Positions 35,709 through 44,716 of a stretch of 64,000 bases of DNA are shown here, piece by piece. This stretch comes from Desulfobulbus oralis (GTDB lineage Bacteria; Desulfobacterota; Desulfobulbia; Desulfobulbales; Desulfobulbaceae). The stretch spans positions 2,674,001 through 2,738,000 of the forward strand of contig NZ_CP021255.1 of assembly GCF_002952055.1 (NCBI RefSeq), in the 5' to 3' direction. The position numbers and the translations under genes were made by a program. Every line of letters begins with the position of its first letter. The stretch's first letter is position 1. The notes below the pieces were generated by a model that ran no database searches, was not told the DNA's origin, and saw only the letters and a program-made list of their open reading frames with translations.

Positions 35709-35772
35709 ACCCGCCTGAAATCTTGCATAGCCCGGGAGCGCCTATGGCACAAAGCCTCCCTGAGGGCATCCA

Positions 35773-35810
35773 ACCGGCTGTCCAGCCTGTTGGGACAGGC
35801 CGGCTGTTTT
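35773..35810 (+). terminator. Intrinsic terminator after the duplicated-domain membrane protein
   Basis: Inverted repeat CCGGCTGTCC with GGACAGGCCGG (one bulged base) around a central GCCTGT-TGGG-ACAGGC hairpin, followed by four T. It lies 65 bases after the gene's stop and probably ends the LPS-region transcript. Confidence 0.6.
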
Positions 35811-35928
35811 GCTGCCGGCCCCATCCATGATGGCAGACCGCCGCATGAATCCCCTGATCCGCGGAATGCAGGCTGCACTCTTCTGTCGCTGCTCCTATCG
35901 GGCTGCCCTGACGCTGCTCTCTAATGTC

Positions 35929-35956
35929 TTGCAAAATGACTGGAACATGTCATAAT
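35929..35956 (+). promoter_or_regulatory. Predicted promoter of bamA
   Basis: TTGCAA (35929-35934), a 16-base spacer and CATAAT (35951-35956) sit in the 354-base gap before bamA, giving a leader of about 100 bases. The rest of this gap holds the upstream terminator and no gene that I can see. Confidence 0.55.
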
Positions 35957-36062
35957 GCGCCGCTGACTCTCCACTCGCGGCTATTGTGCTGAAAAATAAG
36001 CATTCCTGCTGTCCGGCCATCTCAAGTTTGCCGCTTGCAACATGCACACAAAGGAAGCGATC

Positions 36063-38750
36063 ATGTCCCAATTTCTTCTGCCCACCCGGCTCCGCCATTT
36101 CTCCCTGACGCTGCTCTTCCTGACCTTCACGTGCTGTCTGCCGGGGCAGCCGGGTCTGGCCCAGGCTCTGGAACGTAACACGGTGTTTCTGCCTTTCAAA
36201 ATCAATGCCGGCGACTCTTCGCAAAGCGCACTCACAGAAGCGGCGGACAAAACGCTGTCCCTTGAGGCCAAGGCCAAAAACATAAAGGTGCTGTCCCGGG
36301 CGGAGGCGCGGAAAATCGTCAACTATGAGGGTGCCTGGCCGCCGCCCCGTGCGGCACTGGCCGCGGTCGCCCAGGCCACAGGCGCCAGCCATGTGGGTCT
36401 GGGCAGTGTCACCCAGCTCGGCCGCCGCATCAGTGTTGACGCCGCCATTTTCGACGGCTCCTCGACCGGGGCGCCGCGCACCGCCTACCGGGTGGGCGAA
36501 TCGCACAGAGACCTGCCCCGGCTGACTGCCGAACTCATAGGCGATCTGCTCACGCACGCCGGAACAGGGGCCACCATTACCGCCATCAGCACCTCGGGCA
36601 ACAAGCGCATCGACAGCGGCGCCATCCTGCAGAAAATCGCCACCAAGCCCGGCGACCTGTACAATCCGGCAGCCCTCAGTGCAGACATCAAGGCCGTCTT
36701 CGCCATGGGCTTCTTCGACAGCGTCGAGGTGGATGCGGAAGAGGTGGATGGCGGCCAGGCACTGACCTTTCGCGTCGTGGAAAAGCCCCTGATCAACGAA
36801 GTGCTCATTACCGGGGCCGAGGCCATCAAGGAAGAGGAGATCCGCGAAGCGGCGGGCATTGGCGCCAACACGATCCTCAATCCGACCAAGGTCAACGAGG
36901 CGGTGGAAAAGATCCGTACCCTCTACAAGTCCAAGGGTTACTACAACGCAGACGTGCAAAGCAGCATGGACAGCGATGACCGGGGCGCTGCCAGTGTCCG
37001 CTTCAACATAAAGGAAGGCGAAAAGGTGGTCATCCGCGAAATCGCCTTCACTGGCAACAAGAGCTTCTCCGACAGCGAACTGCGCGACGCCATCCAGACC
37101 TCCACCCGTTCCTGGTGGATTTCCTGGCTGACCGGTTCCGGTATTCTGCGCATGGATGTCCTGAATCAGGACATGGAGCGTGTGGCGGCCTTCTATCAAA
37201 ACCACGGCTATCTGGACGTCCGGGTGGGCAAACCCGAGGTCTCGCAGAGCGACGATGGCCTGAGCATCACCTTCCCGGTGATGGAAGGCCCACGCTACAG
37301 GGTGGGCACAGTGGACATGCAGGGCGATCTCATCAAGGACAAGACCGAGCTGCTGAGCACGATGCAGATCCGCAAGGAGGAATACCTGAACCGCCAGATC
37401 ATGCGCGACGACATTGCCCGCCTGACTGAAATGTACGCCGAACAGGGCTATGTGTATGCGGAAATCAACCCGCAAATCAGGAAAGCGCCCACCGGGAACC
37501 GTATCGACCTGATGCTCGACGTCAAGCAGGGGCCGGTCGTTTATGTGAACCGCATTGAGGTGCAGGGCAATACCCGGACCCGCGATAACGTCATCCGGCG
37601 CGACATCACCCTGGAGGAAGGCAGCAAATTCGACGCCAAGGCCCTGCGCACGTCGACGGCGAAACTCAACCGGCTCGACTTCTTCGAAAGCGTGAACATC
37701 GCCCCCAGGCCCACCATGCGGGAGGATCTGCTCGATGTCGTGGTGGATGTCAAGGAAAAGCCAACCGGCCAGTTCGCCGTTGGCGCCGGCTATTCTTCCT
37801 CGGACCAACTGCTGTTCATGGGAGAGATTTCCGAGCGCAACCTTTTCGGCACCGGCAACAAACTTGCCCTGCAGGCCAACACCAGCGGCAAAAGCACCCG
37901 CTACAATATCCGCTTCACCAATCCCCGCATCTACGATTCCCAGGTATCCGGTTCTCTGGAAGGCTACGACTGGACCCGGGAATACAGCGACTACACCCGG
38001 GACACCATAGGCGGGGGCATCGATATCGGCCATCCGCTCTTCGAGGAGTGGCGCATTTACTACGGCTACAGCCTCTCGAACACGGACCTGAAGGATATCC
38101 GGCCCGATGCCTCGTCGGTCATCCTCCGCTCCAAGGATATCCACCTCGTCAGTGAAGGGGAGCTTTCCCTGGTACGTGATACCCGCGACAAGTCCTTCTC
38201 GCCCACCAGCGGCTCCCGGAACAGCATCACGGTCTCCTATGCCGGTGGCCCACTGGGCGGCGATGCCGAATACACCAAGATCGAGGGCTCTTCATCCTGG
38301 TATTTCCCCATGGTCTGGTCAACGGTGTTCCACGTCAAGGGCGCGGCAGGTCAGGCCTTTGAAAACAAGGACAACAAGCTCCCGGTTTTCGAACATTTCT
38401 ATCTGGGCGGCATGAACTCCATCCGGGGTTTCAAATCGGCCAAGATCAGTCCCAGGGATCCGGTCACCGGTGAGCGCATCGGTGGCGATAAGATGTGGTA
38501 TGTCAACCTGGGCATCATCTTCCCCCTGGTCAAAGATCTGGGCCTGGACGGCGAACTCTTCACCGACTTCGGCAACGTATACGACGTGGACGACGACTGG
38601 GACTTCGGCGACTACAAGAAAACGGCTGGTCTTGGCATCAACTGGGCTTCGCCGCTTGGGCCGCTCCGTCTGGCCGTTGGTTTCAATCTGGACAAAAAGG
38701 ACGACGAGGACAGCTCCACCTGGGATTTCAGCATCGGCGGCAGCTTCTGA
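36063..38750 (+). CDS. bamA: Outer membrane protein assembly factor BamA with extra N-terminal domain
   Basis: Central Omp85 protein that inserts beta-barrels into the outer membrane. The 895-residue protein has a signal peptide (cleaved near residue 36), then about 130 residues (NTVFLPFKIN to ELIGDLL) that resemble a TolB-N/CsgG-like alpha/beta domain and are absent from E. coli BamA (810 residues). Five POTRA domains follow (first near 175, GNKRIDSGAI), then the 16-strand barrel with the MNSIRGF motif and the terminal aromatic SIGGSF. The ATG at 36063 has an AAGGA site and begins the signal peptide. mfd follows after 21 bases. Confidence 0.94.
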   Translation: MSQFLLPTRLRHFSLTLLFLTFTCCLPGQPGLAQALERNTVFLPFKINAGDSSQSALTEAADKTLSLEAKAKNIKVLSRAEARKIVNYEGAWPPPRAALAAVAQATGASHVGLGSVTQLGRRISVDAAIFDGSSTGAPRTAYRVGESHRDLPRLTAELIGDLLTHAGTGATITAISTSGNKRIDSGAILQKIATKPGDLYNPAALSADIKAVFAMGFFDSVEVDAEEVDGGQALTFRVVEKPLINEVLITGAEAIKEEEIREAAGIGANTILNPTKVNEAVEKIRTLYKSKGYYNADVQSSMDSDDRGAASVRFNIKEGEKVVIREIAFTGNKSFSDSELRDAIQTSTRSWWISWLTGSGILRMDVLNQDMERVAAFYQNHGYLDVRVGKPEVSQSDDGLSITFPVMEGPRYRVGTVDMQGDLIKDKTELLSTMQIRKEEYLNRQIMRDDIARLTEMYAEQGYVYAEINPQIRKAPTGNRIDLMLDVKQGPVVYVNRIEVQGNTRTRDNVIRRDITLEEGSKFDAKALRTSTAKLNRLDFFESVNIAPRPTMREDLLDVVVDVKEKPTGQFAVGAGYSSSDQLLFMGEISERNLFGTGNKLALQANTSGKSTRYNIRFTNPRIYDSQVSGSLEGYDWTREYSDYTRDTIGGGIDIGHPLFEEWRIYYGYSLSNTDLKDIRPDASSVILRSKDIHLVSEGELSLVRDTRDKSFSPTSGSRNSITVSYAGGPLGGDAEYTKIEGSSSWYFPMVWSTVFHVKGAAGQAFENKDNKLPVFEHFYLGGMNSIRGFKSAKISPRDPVTGERIGGDKMWYVNLGIIFPLVKDLGLDGELFTDFGNVYDVDDDWDFGDYKKTAGLGINWASPLGPLRLAVGFNLDKKDDEDSSTWDFSIGGSF

Positions 38751-38771
38751 TTCGTCCACTCCCCGCCATTC

Positions 38772-41700
38772 ATGCAGACCATTCTTGCCCGCCTGCAGGA
38801 AGGGCAGACCGTTCCCACAGCCATATCGGGATGTACCTCCGCCTCGGCAGCCTTGCTTCTGGCAAGGCTGCTGGCCGCGGGCAAGCGCAGTCTCTGCTGC
38901 CTGCTGCCTTCGGAAGAAGAGCTGCAACTGCTGGCGCAGGACTTTGCCTTCTTTTCCGCCAGCCCGCTTCTGCTCTTCCCTGGAACCGGCATTCCGCCCT
39001 ATACCGTACTCAAGCCGGAAATGGCCGCCTGCGGCGAACGGGTGAGTACACTCTACCAGGTCCGGAATCTGCAGGAGCCGGCTCTGATTTTGAGCACTGT
39101 CGAGGCGGTCTGCCGGCGCCTGCCGAGCCCCCAGCACCTGAATACAAAGTGCGAACTGCTCATCGCGGGGGAAGACGCAGACCGGGATGCGCTGATTGCC
39201 TTTGCCCTGGCCAGCGGCTACCAGCCCTGCGAACTGGTGCGGCAGGAGGGCGATCTGGCTATCCGGGGCGGCATCATCGACCTCTACCCACCCTCCTGGC
39301 ATGGCGAATCGGTGGGGCCCCTGCGGCTGGATTTTTTCGGCGACACGGTCGAATCCATTCGGACCTTTGACCCTGCAAGCCAGCGTTCCACCGGCGAACT
39401 GGCCGAGGCCATCCTGCTGCCCTGCTCGGAACTGCTCTACCCGGATGACCCGGCCGGGCAGGCCCGCATGCTGGAGGCTTTTGACAGGCTCCGCGACGGC
39501 CTGCAAGCACCGGCCCAGGCAAATGCCGGCGTCCGCGAGCATCTGCAGCTCCGGCAGCGCTTTGCCGGAATGGACATGCTGGCCCCCATGCTGACAGGTG
39601 CGGACGGACTGCGCTCCTTTTTTGAATACCTGCCCGCGACTTGTTCTTTGCTCCTTTTCGACGCCCCTGCCTGCCGGCGGCGCGCCCGTCTGTTCTTTGA
39701 GCGCGTAGACGCCAATTTTGCCGCAGTGCAGACTCAGGGCATGGCAGTCTCGCCTCCGGAAGAGCTTTTTCTTGCCGAATCCGAGCTGCTGGCCGTACTC
39801 GGCAAGCGCACGCTGGTTCATCTGATGCGGCTGCCCGATCCCGAAGCCCTGACGGCGCCCCTGCCCCTGCCGGTCAAAAACCACAGTCTGCTTGCCCAGG
39901 AAATGACGCTTTCGCGGCAAAAGCAGGGCATACTTGGGCCCCTCGCCACGCATATCAAGGAGTGGCAGGCGCGGGGCGAAAGTGTCCTGCTCGCATGCCG
40001 GTCGCTCAGGCAAGCCGGACACCTGCAGAGCATGCTGGCCCAGCACCAGGTGGACGCTGCCTGCCCAGGCCGTTCCTACGCCGCCATGACCTCCATACCC
40101 AGGGCTCAGGTCATCTGTCTGGCCGCGCCCCTCTCCCAGGGCTTTGACCTGCCACATGAGCAACTGCACATTCTCTCCACCGCGGAACTTTTTGGTGACA
40201 GGCGGATATCGCCGCGGCGGAGCGGCAGGAATGCGGGCCCCGATGCGCCAGCCGTCCAACTGGAGCAGTTGCATAAGGGCGACATTGTCGTACACGCAGA
40301 TCACGGCATTGCACGCTTCGAGGGGCTGGTCAACCTGAACTATGCGGGTGTGCACGGTGATTTTTTGCTGCTCCTGTTCCGCAACGACGACAAACTCTAC
40401 GTGCCGGTGGACAGGCTCCACAAGGTCGGCAGGTACAAGGGCCTGAGCGAACAGGAGCCCAGGCTGGACCTGCTGGGCTCGCAGCACTGGCTCTACACCA
40501 AAAAAAAGGTCAGCGACGCGGTCTGGAAGATTGCCCAGGAACTGCTCGACATCTATGCAAGGCGGGCCATGCGCCAGGGGCACCGCTTTTCTGGGCCGGG
40601 CGAGTTTTATCGCGAGCTGGAGGAGTCTTTCCCCTACGACGAAACCAGCGGCCAGCTCAAGGCCATTGGCGAGGTGCTGGATGATCTCTGCAAAGCCCGA
40701 CCCATGGATCGGCTCATCTGTGGTGACGTTGGCTACGGCAAAACCGAGGTGGCGGCCAGAGCGGCATTCAAGGTGATCGAGGACGGCTATCAGGTGGCGA
40801 TCCTGGTGCCAACGACCGTGCTGGCGGAGCAGCACCTGGCGACCTTCAGGGAGCGTTTTGCCACCTTTCCGGTACGCATAGCCTGCCTGAATCGCTTCCG
40901 CACCCGTGCCGAGCAGAAACAGATCATCGGCGATCTGGGCACGGGCAAAATCGACATCGTTATCGGAACGCACCGTTTGCTGTCCAAGGACATCAGCTTC
41001 CAAAAGCTGGGGCTGCTGGTTGTTGACGAGGAACACCGTTTTGGCGTGGCCCACAAAGAAAAAATAAAAAAAATCAAGGCAAACGTGGACGTGTTGACGC
41101 TCACGGCAACCCCGATTCCACGCACCCTGCAGATGTCGCTTGTGGGTATTCGCGACCTTTCCATTATTTCCACCCCGCCCAGGCAGCGACGCCCCGTCAA
41201 AACCCTGTTGGCCAAACGCGATGCGCTGATCATCAAGGAGGCCTGCCAACGGGAACTGGAACGGCAGGGACAGGTATTTTTTCTGCACAACCGGGTGCAG
41301 TCCATCATGCAGGTGGCGGCCCGAGTCTCCGACTTGGTGCCCCAGGCGCGGGTAGGGGTGGCCCATGGCCAAATGCCCACGGAGGAGCTGGAGAAGGTGC
41401 TCGTCCAGTTTATCCACCACAATCTGGATGTGCTTGTCTGCACCACAATCATCGAATCGGGGCTGGATATTGCCAACGCCAATACGATTCTTATCGATCG
41501 CGCCGATAGGATAGGCATGGCCGATCTTTACCAGTTGCGTGGCAGGGTGGGCCGCAGCGAGCGTCAGGCCTATGCCTATCTGCTCGTGCCCTCGCTCGAA
41601 CACCTGAGCAGCGATGCAGAACGCCGGCTCCAGGCCCTGCTCGAGCACTCGGATCTGGGAGAAGGTTTTCAGGTGGCGATGAATGATCTGCAGATTCGCG

Positions 41701-42377
41701 GTGGCGGCAATCTGCTGGGCATCTCCCAGTCAGGACACGTGGCCGCAGTTGGCTACGACCTGTATTTTCAGCTTCTGCAAGACACGGTGGCCGATCTGCA
41801 GGCCCGGAAAAATGGCCGGCAGCCGGAAAACGGCGATCCGGCCTTTGATCCGGAAATCAAACTGCAGGGCGAGGCATTTTTACCGGAAGACTATATCCGG
41901 GATACGGCGCTGCGTTATCAGATGTACCGAAAACTGTCCTACGCAGGCAGCGGCAGCGCGGAAGAGCTCAGCGCACTGGCGGAGGAATTGGAGGATCGCT
42001 TTGGCCCATTGCCTGCACCCGCCCAGGCAATGTTCACCATCATTGCCATCAAGCAAAGACTAACTGCACTTCGCATCAGACGTCTGGAGCAAGGGGCTCA
42101 AAGGCTGCTCTTCTGCTTCGACGAGACAACAACAGTATTACCGGAAACGATCCTGGCCTATGTGCAGCAACAAAATGTGAGCAGGAGCAAGAATGCCCTC
42201 TGCCGCTTTACACCCGAGGGCCACCTCATCGTACCGCTTGATCAAACCACCAAGGTGATGGCAACCATTGATCATGTGCTGACAGCGCTGGCTGCCGGGC
42301 GTTCGGAAAGGCAGGGGTCAACCGCAAACAGCGCAGCACAGCGCTTATCTGGCGGAGCCATCCAGAGCACTTTATAA
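38772..42377 (+). CDS. mfd: Transcription-repair coupling factor Mfd
   Basis: ATP-driven DNA translocase that removes stalled RNA polymerase and recruits UvrA. The 1201-residue protein has the UvrB-like N-terminal region (LLFPGTGIPPYTVLKPEM), the RNA-polymerase-interacting/CarD-like domain (HKGDIVVHADHGIARFEGL), the helicase core with GDVGYGKTEVA near residue 655 and DEEHRFG near 752, HGQMPTEELEKV, and the C-terminal TRCF domain. Length and order are normal. It ends at a convergent junction with a membrane protein gene. Confidence 0.97.
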   Translation: MQTILARLQEGQTVPTAISGCTSASAALLLARLLAAGKRSLCCLLPSEEELQLLAQDFAFFSASPLLLFPGTGIPPYTVLKPEMAACGERVSTLYQVRNLQEPALILSTVEAVCRRLPSPQHLNTKCELLIAGEDADRDALIAFALASGYQPCELVRQEGDLAIRGGIIDLYPPSWHGESVGPLRLDFFGDTVESIRTFDPASQRSTGELAEAILLPCSELLYPDDPAGQARMLEAFDRLRDGLQAPAQANAGVREHLQLRQRFAGMDMLAPMLTGADGLRSFFEYLPATCSLLLFDAPACRRRARLFFERVDANFAAVQTQGMAVSPPEELFLAESELLAVLGKRTLVHLMRLPDPEALTAPLPLPVKNHSLLAQEMTLSRQKQGILGPLATHIKEWQARGESVLLACRSLRQAGHLQSMLAQHQVDAACPGRSYAAMTSIPRAQVICLAAPLSQGFDLPHEQLHILSTAELFGDRRISPRRSGRNAGPDAPAVQLEQLHKGDIVVHADHGIARFEGLVNLNYAGVHGDFLLLLFRNDDKLYVPVDRLHKVGRYKGLSEQEPRLDLLGSQHWLYTKKKVSDAVWKIAQELLDIYARRAMRQGHRFSGPGEFYRELEESFPYDETSGQLKAIGEVLDDLCKARPMDRLICGDVGYGKTEVAARAAFKVIEDGYQVAILVPTTVLAEQHLATFRERFATFPVRIACLNRFRTRAEQKQIIGDLGTGKIDIVIGTHRLLSKDISFQKLGLLVVDEEHRFGVAHKEKIKKIKANVDVLTLTATPIPRTLQMSLVGIRDLSIISTPPRQRRPVKTLLAKRDALIIKEACQRELERQGQVFFLHNRVQSIMQVAARVSDLVPQARVGVAHGQMPTEELEKVLVQFIHHNLDVLVCTTIIESGLDIANANTILIDRADRIGMADLYQLRGRVGRSERQAYAYLLVPSLEHLSSDAERRLQALLEHSDLGEGFQVAMNDLQIRGGGNLLGISQSGHVAAVGYDLYFQLLQDTVADLQARKNGRQPENGDPAFDPEIKLQGEAFLPEDYIRDTALRYQMYRKLSYAGSGSAEELSALAEELEDRFGPLPAPAQAMFTIIAIKQRLTALRIRRLEQGAQRLLFCFDETTTVLPETILAYVQQQNVSRSKNALCRFTPEGHLIVPLDQTTKVMATIDHVLTALAAGRSERQGSTANSAAQRLSGGAIQSTL

Positions 42378-42385
42378 AATACAAA

Positions 42386-42407
42386 GGGGACCAATTTCTT
42401 GGTCCCC
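42386..42407 (-). terminator. Intrinsic terminator between convergent genes
   Basis: Perfect 9-base stem (GGGGACCAA pairing with TTGGTCCCC) with a TTTC loop on the plus strand. The T-rich tail is on the minus strand, so it mainly ends the coiled-coil membrane protein transcript, and it may also stop mfd reading. Confidence 0.75.
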
Positions 42408-42430
42408 CATAAAGGTCAACTCAGCCACTG

Positions 42431-43357
42431 CTACTGGGCAGATCCTTTCTTCTTGTTGGAATGCGCTTTTGCATTGCCCGGTTTGGCATGTGCCGCTGCT
42501 GCTTTCGGCGCTGGATGGGTGTTCTGCACAGGCATTGCACTGATCTGCTGCTGCAAGTCATCCTTCAGGGTCGCAATTTTTAAATGCAACTCTTGAACGT
42601 TTCCGCTGAGATCACCTTTAAGAGCATCCATCTGATTTGCCAAGTCTGCAGAAGCGCTCACGCGCTGTTCCATTTCCGCAAGTCTTATGGCAATATCGTC
42701 CAATCTGCTGATGGCTGCCTCAAAATGCTCATCTCGTTGCGCTGCTGCATCCAGACCTGCCTGTATCAGGGCCATTTTTTCTGCAAATTCCTTTTTTGCA
42801 GCATCCTCATGCTGTTGCAAAATGAGGTGCAGCTCATCCAGTTGCTGGCTTTTTACAAAGTGTGCTGCATTTGCTTCCAGGGACTGCACAGTAGAATCAA
42901 TCGAAGAAAGGCGAGTTTCAAGTCGCTGAAGAGTTTCAGGCAGACTCCGGGTTACTACTGGTGCTTCAGGGGGCTCAACGGAGGCGCAGGCAGAGCCGCA
43001 ACACGCTTCAGCTCCAGCAAAGTTTCCAAAATACTGGGGAGCAACAAACGTTAAAATTCTCCTCACCTGCGTGCAGGCAAGAAGCTTCGTCCGGGCTGCG
43101 ACTTCTGCGCCCTGTGACCTGTTCACAAGGTACGCGGAGGCGACATAGATGCATAGCATGACCGCAATGCAAAGCGCCACACCAATAACCAAACCGATAA
43201 TCCAAAATACGAGCTGGAAAATGGTTACCAGGATGAGGCCAATCGAATGAAATATACCGCTACCAGGATGGGCCAAGGTCAGTTGCGCCACAAGGCTAAA
43301 CAGCAGAAAAATGATGCCAGCGCTGGCAACGGCACACAGGGATGCATTTTTTTTCAT
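42431..43357 (-). CDS. Membrane-anchored coiled-coil protein, function unknown
   Basis: A 308-residue protein, not recognised. The N-terminal 75 residues hold two hydrophobic segments (about 8-30 and 38-75), followed by a basic stretch and a Cys-containing segment (ACCGSACAS). Residues about 135-275 are predicted coiled coil (ETLQRLETRLSSIDSTVQ and later), and the C-terminus is a Lys/Ala-rich low-complexity tail. It is separated from the pilus operon by a terminator and has its own predicted promoter, so shared function with the pilus genes is uncertain. Confidence 0.72.
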   Translation of the reverse strand: MKKNASLCAVASAGIIFLLFSLVAQLTLAHPGSGIFHSIGLILVTIFQLVFWIIGLVIGVALCIAVMLCIYVASAYLVNRSQGAEVAARTKLLACTQVRRILTFVAPQYFGNFAGAEACCGSACASVEPPEAPVVTRSLPETLQRLETRLSSIDSTVQSLEANAAHFVKSQQLDELHLILQQHEDAAKKEFAEKMALIQAGLDAAAQRDEHFEAAISRLDDIAIRLAEMEQRVSASADLANQMDALKGDLSGNVQELHLKIATLKDDLQQQISAMPVQNTHPAPKAAAAHAKPGNAKAHSNKKKGSAQ

Positions 43358-43463
43358 TTCGAACCACCATGCAAGTTAAATGAGCTCTGAAAAAACGCTT
43401 GTCTCCAGCAAGCAGAGTTGTGCAGGCGAATCTCGTTCAGCCTTCTTTGCACTGAAAGCTTTT

Positions 43464-43492
43464 AGTCTACTGTCTTATTAAAAATTAGGCAA
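43464..43492 (-). promoter_or_regulatory. Predicted promoter of the coiled-coil membrane protein gene
   Basis: On the minus strand TTGCCT (43492-43487) and TAGACT (43469-43464) are 17 bases apart, just downstream of the pilus-operon terminator, with about 100 bases of leader to the ATG at 43357. Confidence 0.45.
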
Positions 43493-43495
43493 GCG

Positions 43496-43537
43496 GGAGA
43501 AAAAAATGAAGGGAACGATCACTTGACCGTCCCCTTC
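43496..43537 (-). terminator. Intrinsic terminator of the pilus-type operon
   Basis: Minus-strand 10-base stem (GAAGGGGACG with CGTTCCCTTC, one G-U pair), a 10-base loop and a run of seven T. It lies 31 bases after the stop of the CsgG-like lipoprotein gene. Confidence 0.85.
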
Positions 43538-43568
43538 CTTTCTTGACCGTAAAGTCACAGTGCGGCGC

Positions 43569-44666
43569 TTAGCGCCGTGTAGAACGCGCACCTCTTTTAT
43601 TCAGGCTCGCCTCCTTCTCGCGTGCCATTGCCTGCGCGCCCGGGTTCAACTTGTAGAGAAAGTCATCCATCAGTACATGCACAGCCTTTTCAGTCGCACT
43701 TTCAAAAAGCGCATCATACTGATAATCAGCCAGGACCGATTGTGGTGAGACTTTCACATCGATTCGGTTTGTCCACACCACTTCACCGTTGTAGGCATCC
43801 TGTACCCACATGCGGAGCTGCACCACTGCCTGGGGGATATCCCCAGCATTGTAGGCTATATTGCCCAACCCTGCACCGATAGCACCCCACACAATTGTAT
43901 TTCCGTTCTTACCGCCAGAAACACCAAGAATTGATTTATTCGCTTTATTATACGGCCAGTTGTTTGATTCATTTCCATAGATTGCGCCTAGTGCGCCACC
44001 TGCTACCATACTACCCAACTCGTCATACGTATCAGAGCTGGCCTGCCCAAAGGCAAGCTTGTTGGTTACACCAGCTACAAAAGTGACAATGCCTTTTTTC
44101 CACGGAGCCCAGCTTGGATCCTGACGCGTCTTATATTGAATGATGCTCCCTCTGACAACATAATCAGCCGCAAAGTTTTGCCCCAATTGTGAGATCTCTG
44201 CCTGATCCAGACCTAAGGTACCCGGAGAATCGGTAGCGGGATTGCCAAAAGAATTCGAACGAGCGCTACGCTTATAGCGCTCCAATTCCTTCTGCATACT
44301 CGAAGACCAGCCACCGTTACGAAGTTCATAATCAATAGAGCGTGAGGTGTTCTCAGAGTACGCAACTACGTTAATTATGTTACGGTTGATCAGATAGCGG
44401 AACACATCCTCTTCAACAGGTACCAAAAAGCCATTCTGAGCAAAGCGGTCGGTCAGATTTGCGCTGATGAATAAATTACGCCGATAGGCGGACTCAATAT
44501 CATCTGCATCCGTATAATCTGCAAAGGGCAAGACAACAACACGCCTGTTTTGACCGATATTAGTCTTCAATTCAGGGTTAATTTTTAAGGATTCCTGCAC
44601 TGAGGTACCACAGCCAATTAGGGCAGACACGCAAAAAGCGGAAAAAACAAATGCTAATGGTTTCAT
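43569..44666 (-). CDS. CsgG/FlgO-like outer membrane lipoprotein in the pilus operon
   Basis: A 365-residue protein with a lipoprotein signal (lipobox LIGC near residue 19). The mature part begins with a CsgG/FlgO/TolB-N-like alpha/beta pattern: RRVVVLPFADYTDADD, ANLTDRFAQNGF, ADYVVRGSIIQY and, late, DAYNGEVVWTNRIDVKV. A Gly-rich insert with possible hydrophobic segments (VAGGALGAIYG, GAIGAGLGNIAYNAG) lies in the middle. It follows the secretin gene by 50 bases and precedes the operon terminator, so it may help assemble or anchor the secretin in the outer membrane. That role is inferred from position. The start at 44666 gives the signal peptide. Confidence 0.78.
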   Translation of the reverse strand: MKPLAFVFSAFCVSALIGCGTSVQESLKINPELKTNIGQNRRVVVLPFADYTDADDIESAYRRNLFISANLTDRFAQNGFLVPVEEDVFRYLINRNIINVVAYSENTSRSIDYELRNGGWSSSMQKELERYKRSARSNSFGNPATDSPGTLGLDQAEISQLGQNFAADYVVRGSIIQYKTRQDPSWAPWKKGIVTFVAGVTNKLAFGQASSDTYDELGSMVAGGALGAIYGNESNNWPYNKANKSILGVSGGKNGNTIVWGAIGAGLGNIAYNAGDIPQAVVQLRMWVQDAYNGEVVWTNRIDVKVSPQSVLADYQYDALFESATEKAVHVLMDDFLYKLNPGAQAMAREKEASLNKRGARSTRR

Positions 44667-44716
44667 TATTCGCACCTAAATTAAGTGAAGAAGATTATAA
44701 GTTGCTCCAAATATAA

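Noticed and set aside
38319-41648. A minus-strand open frame of over 1100 codons across bamA and mfd
   Set aside because: Antisense to two certain, highly conserved genes and with no domain content; long stop-free antisense frames are expected at this GC content.
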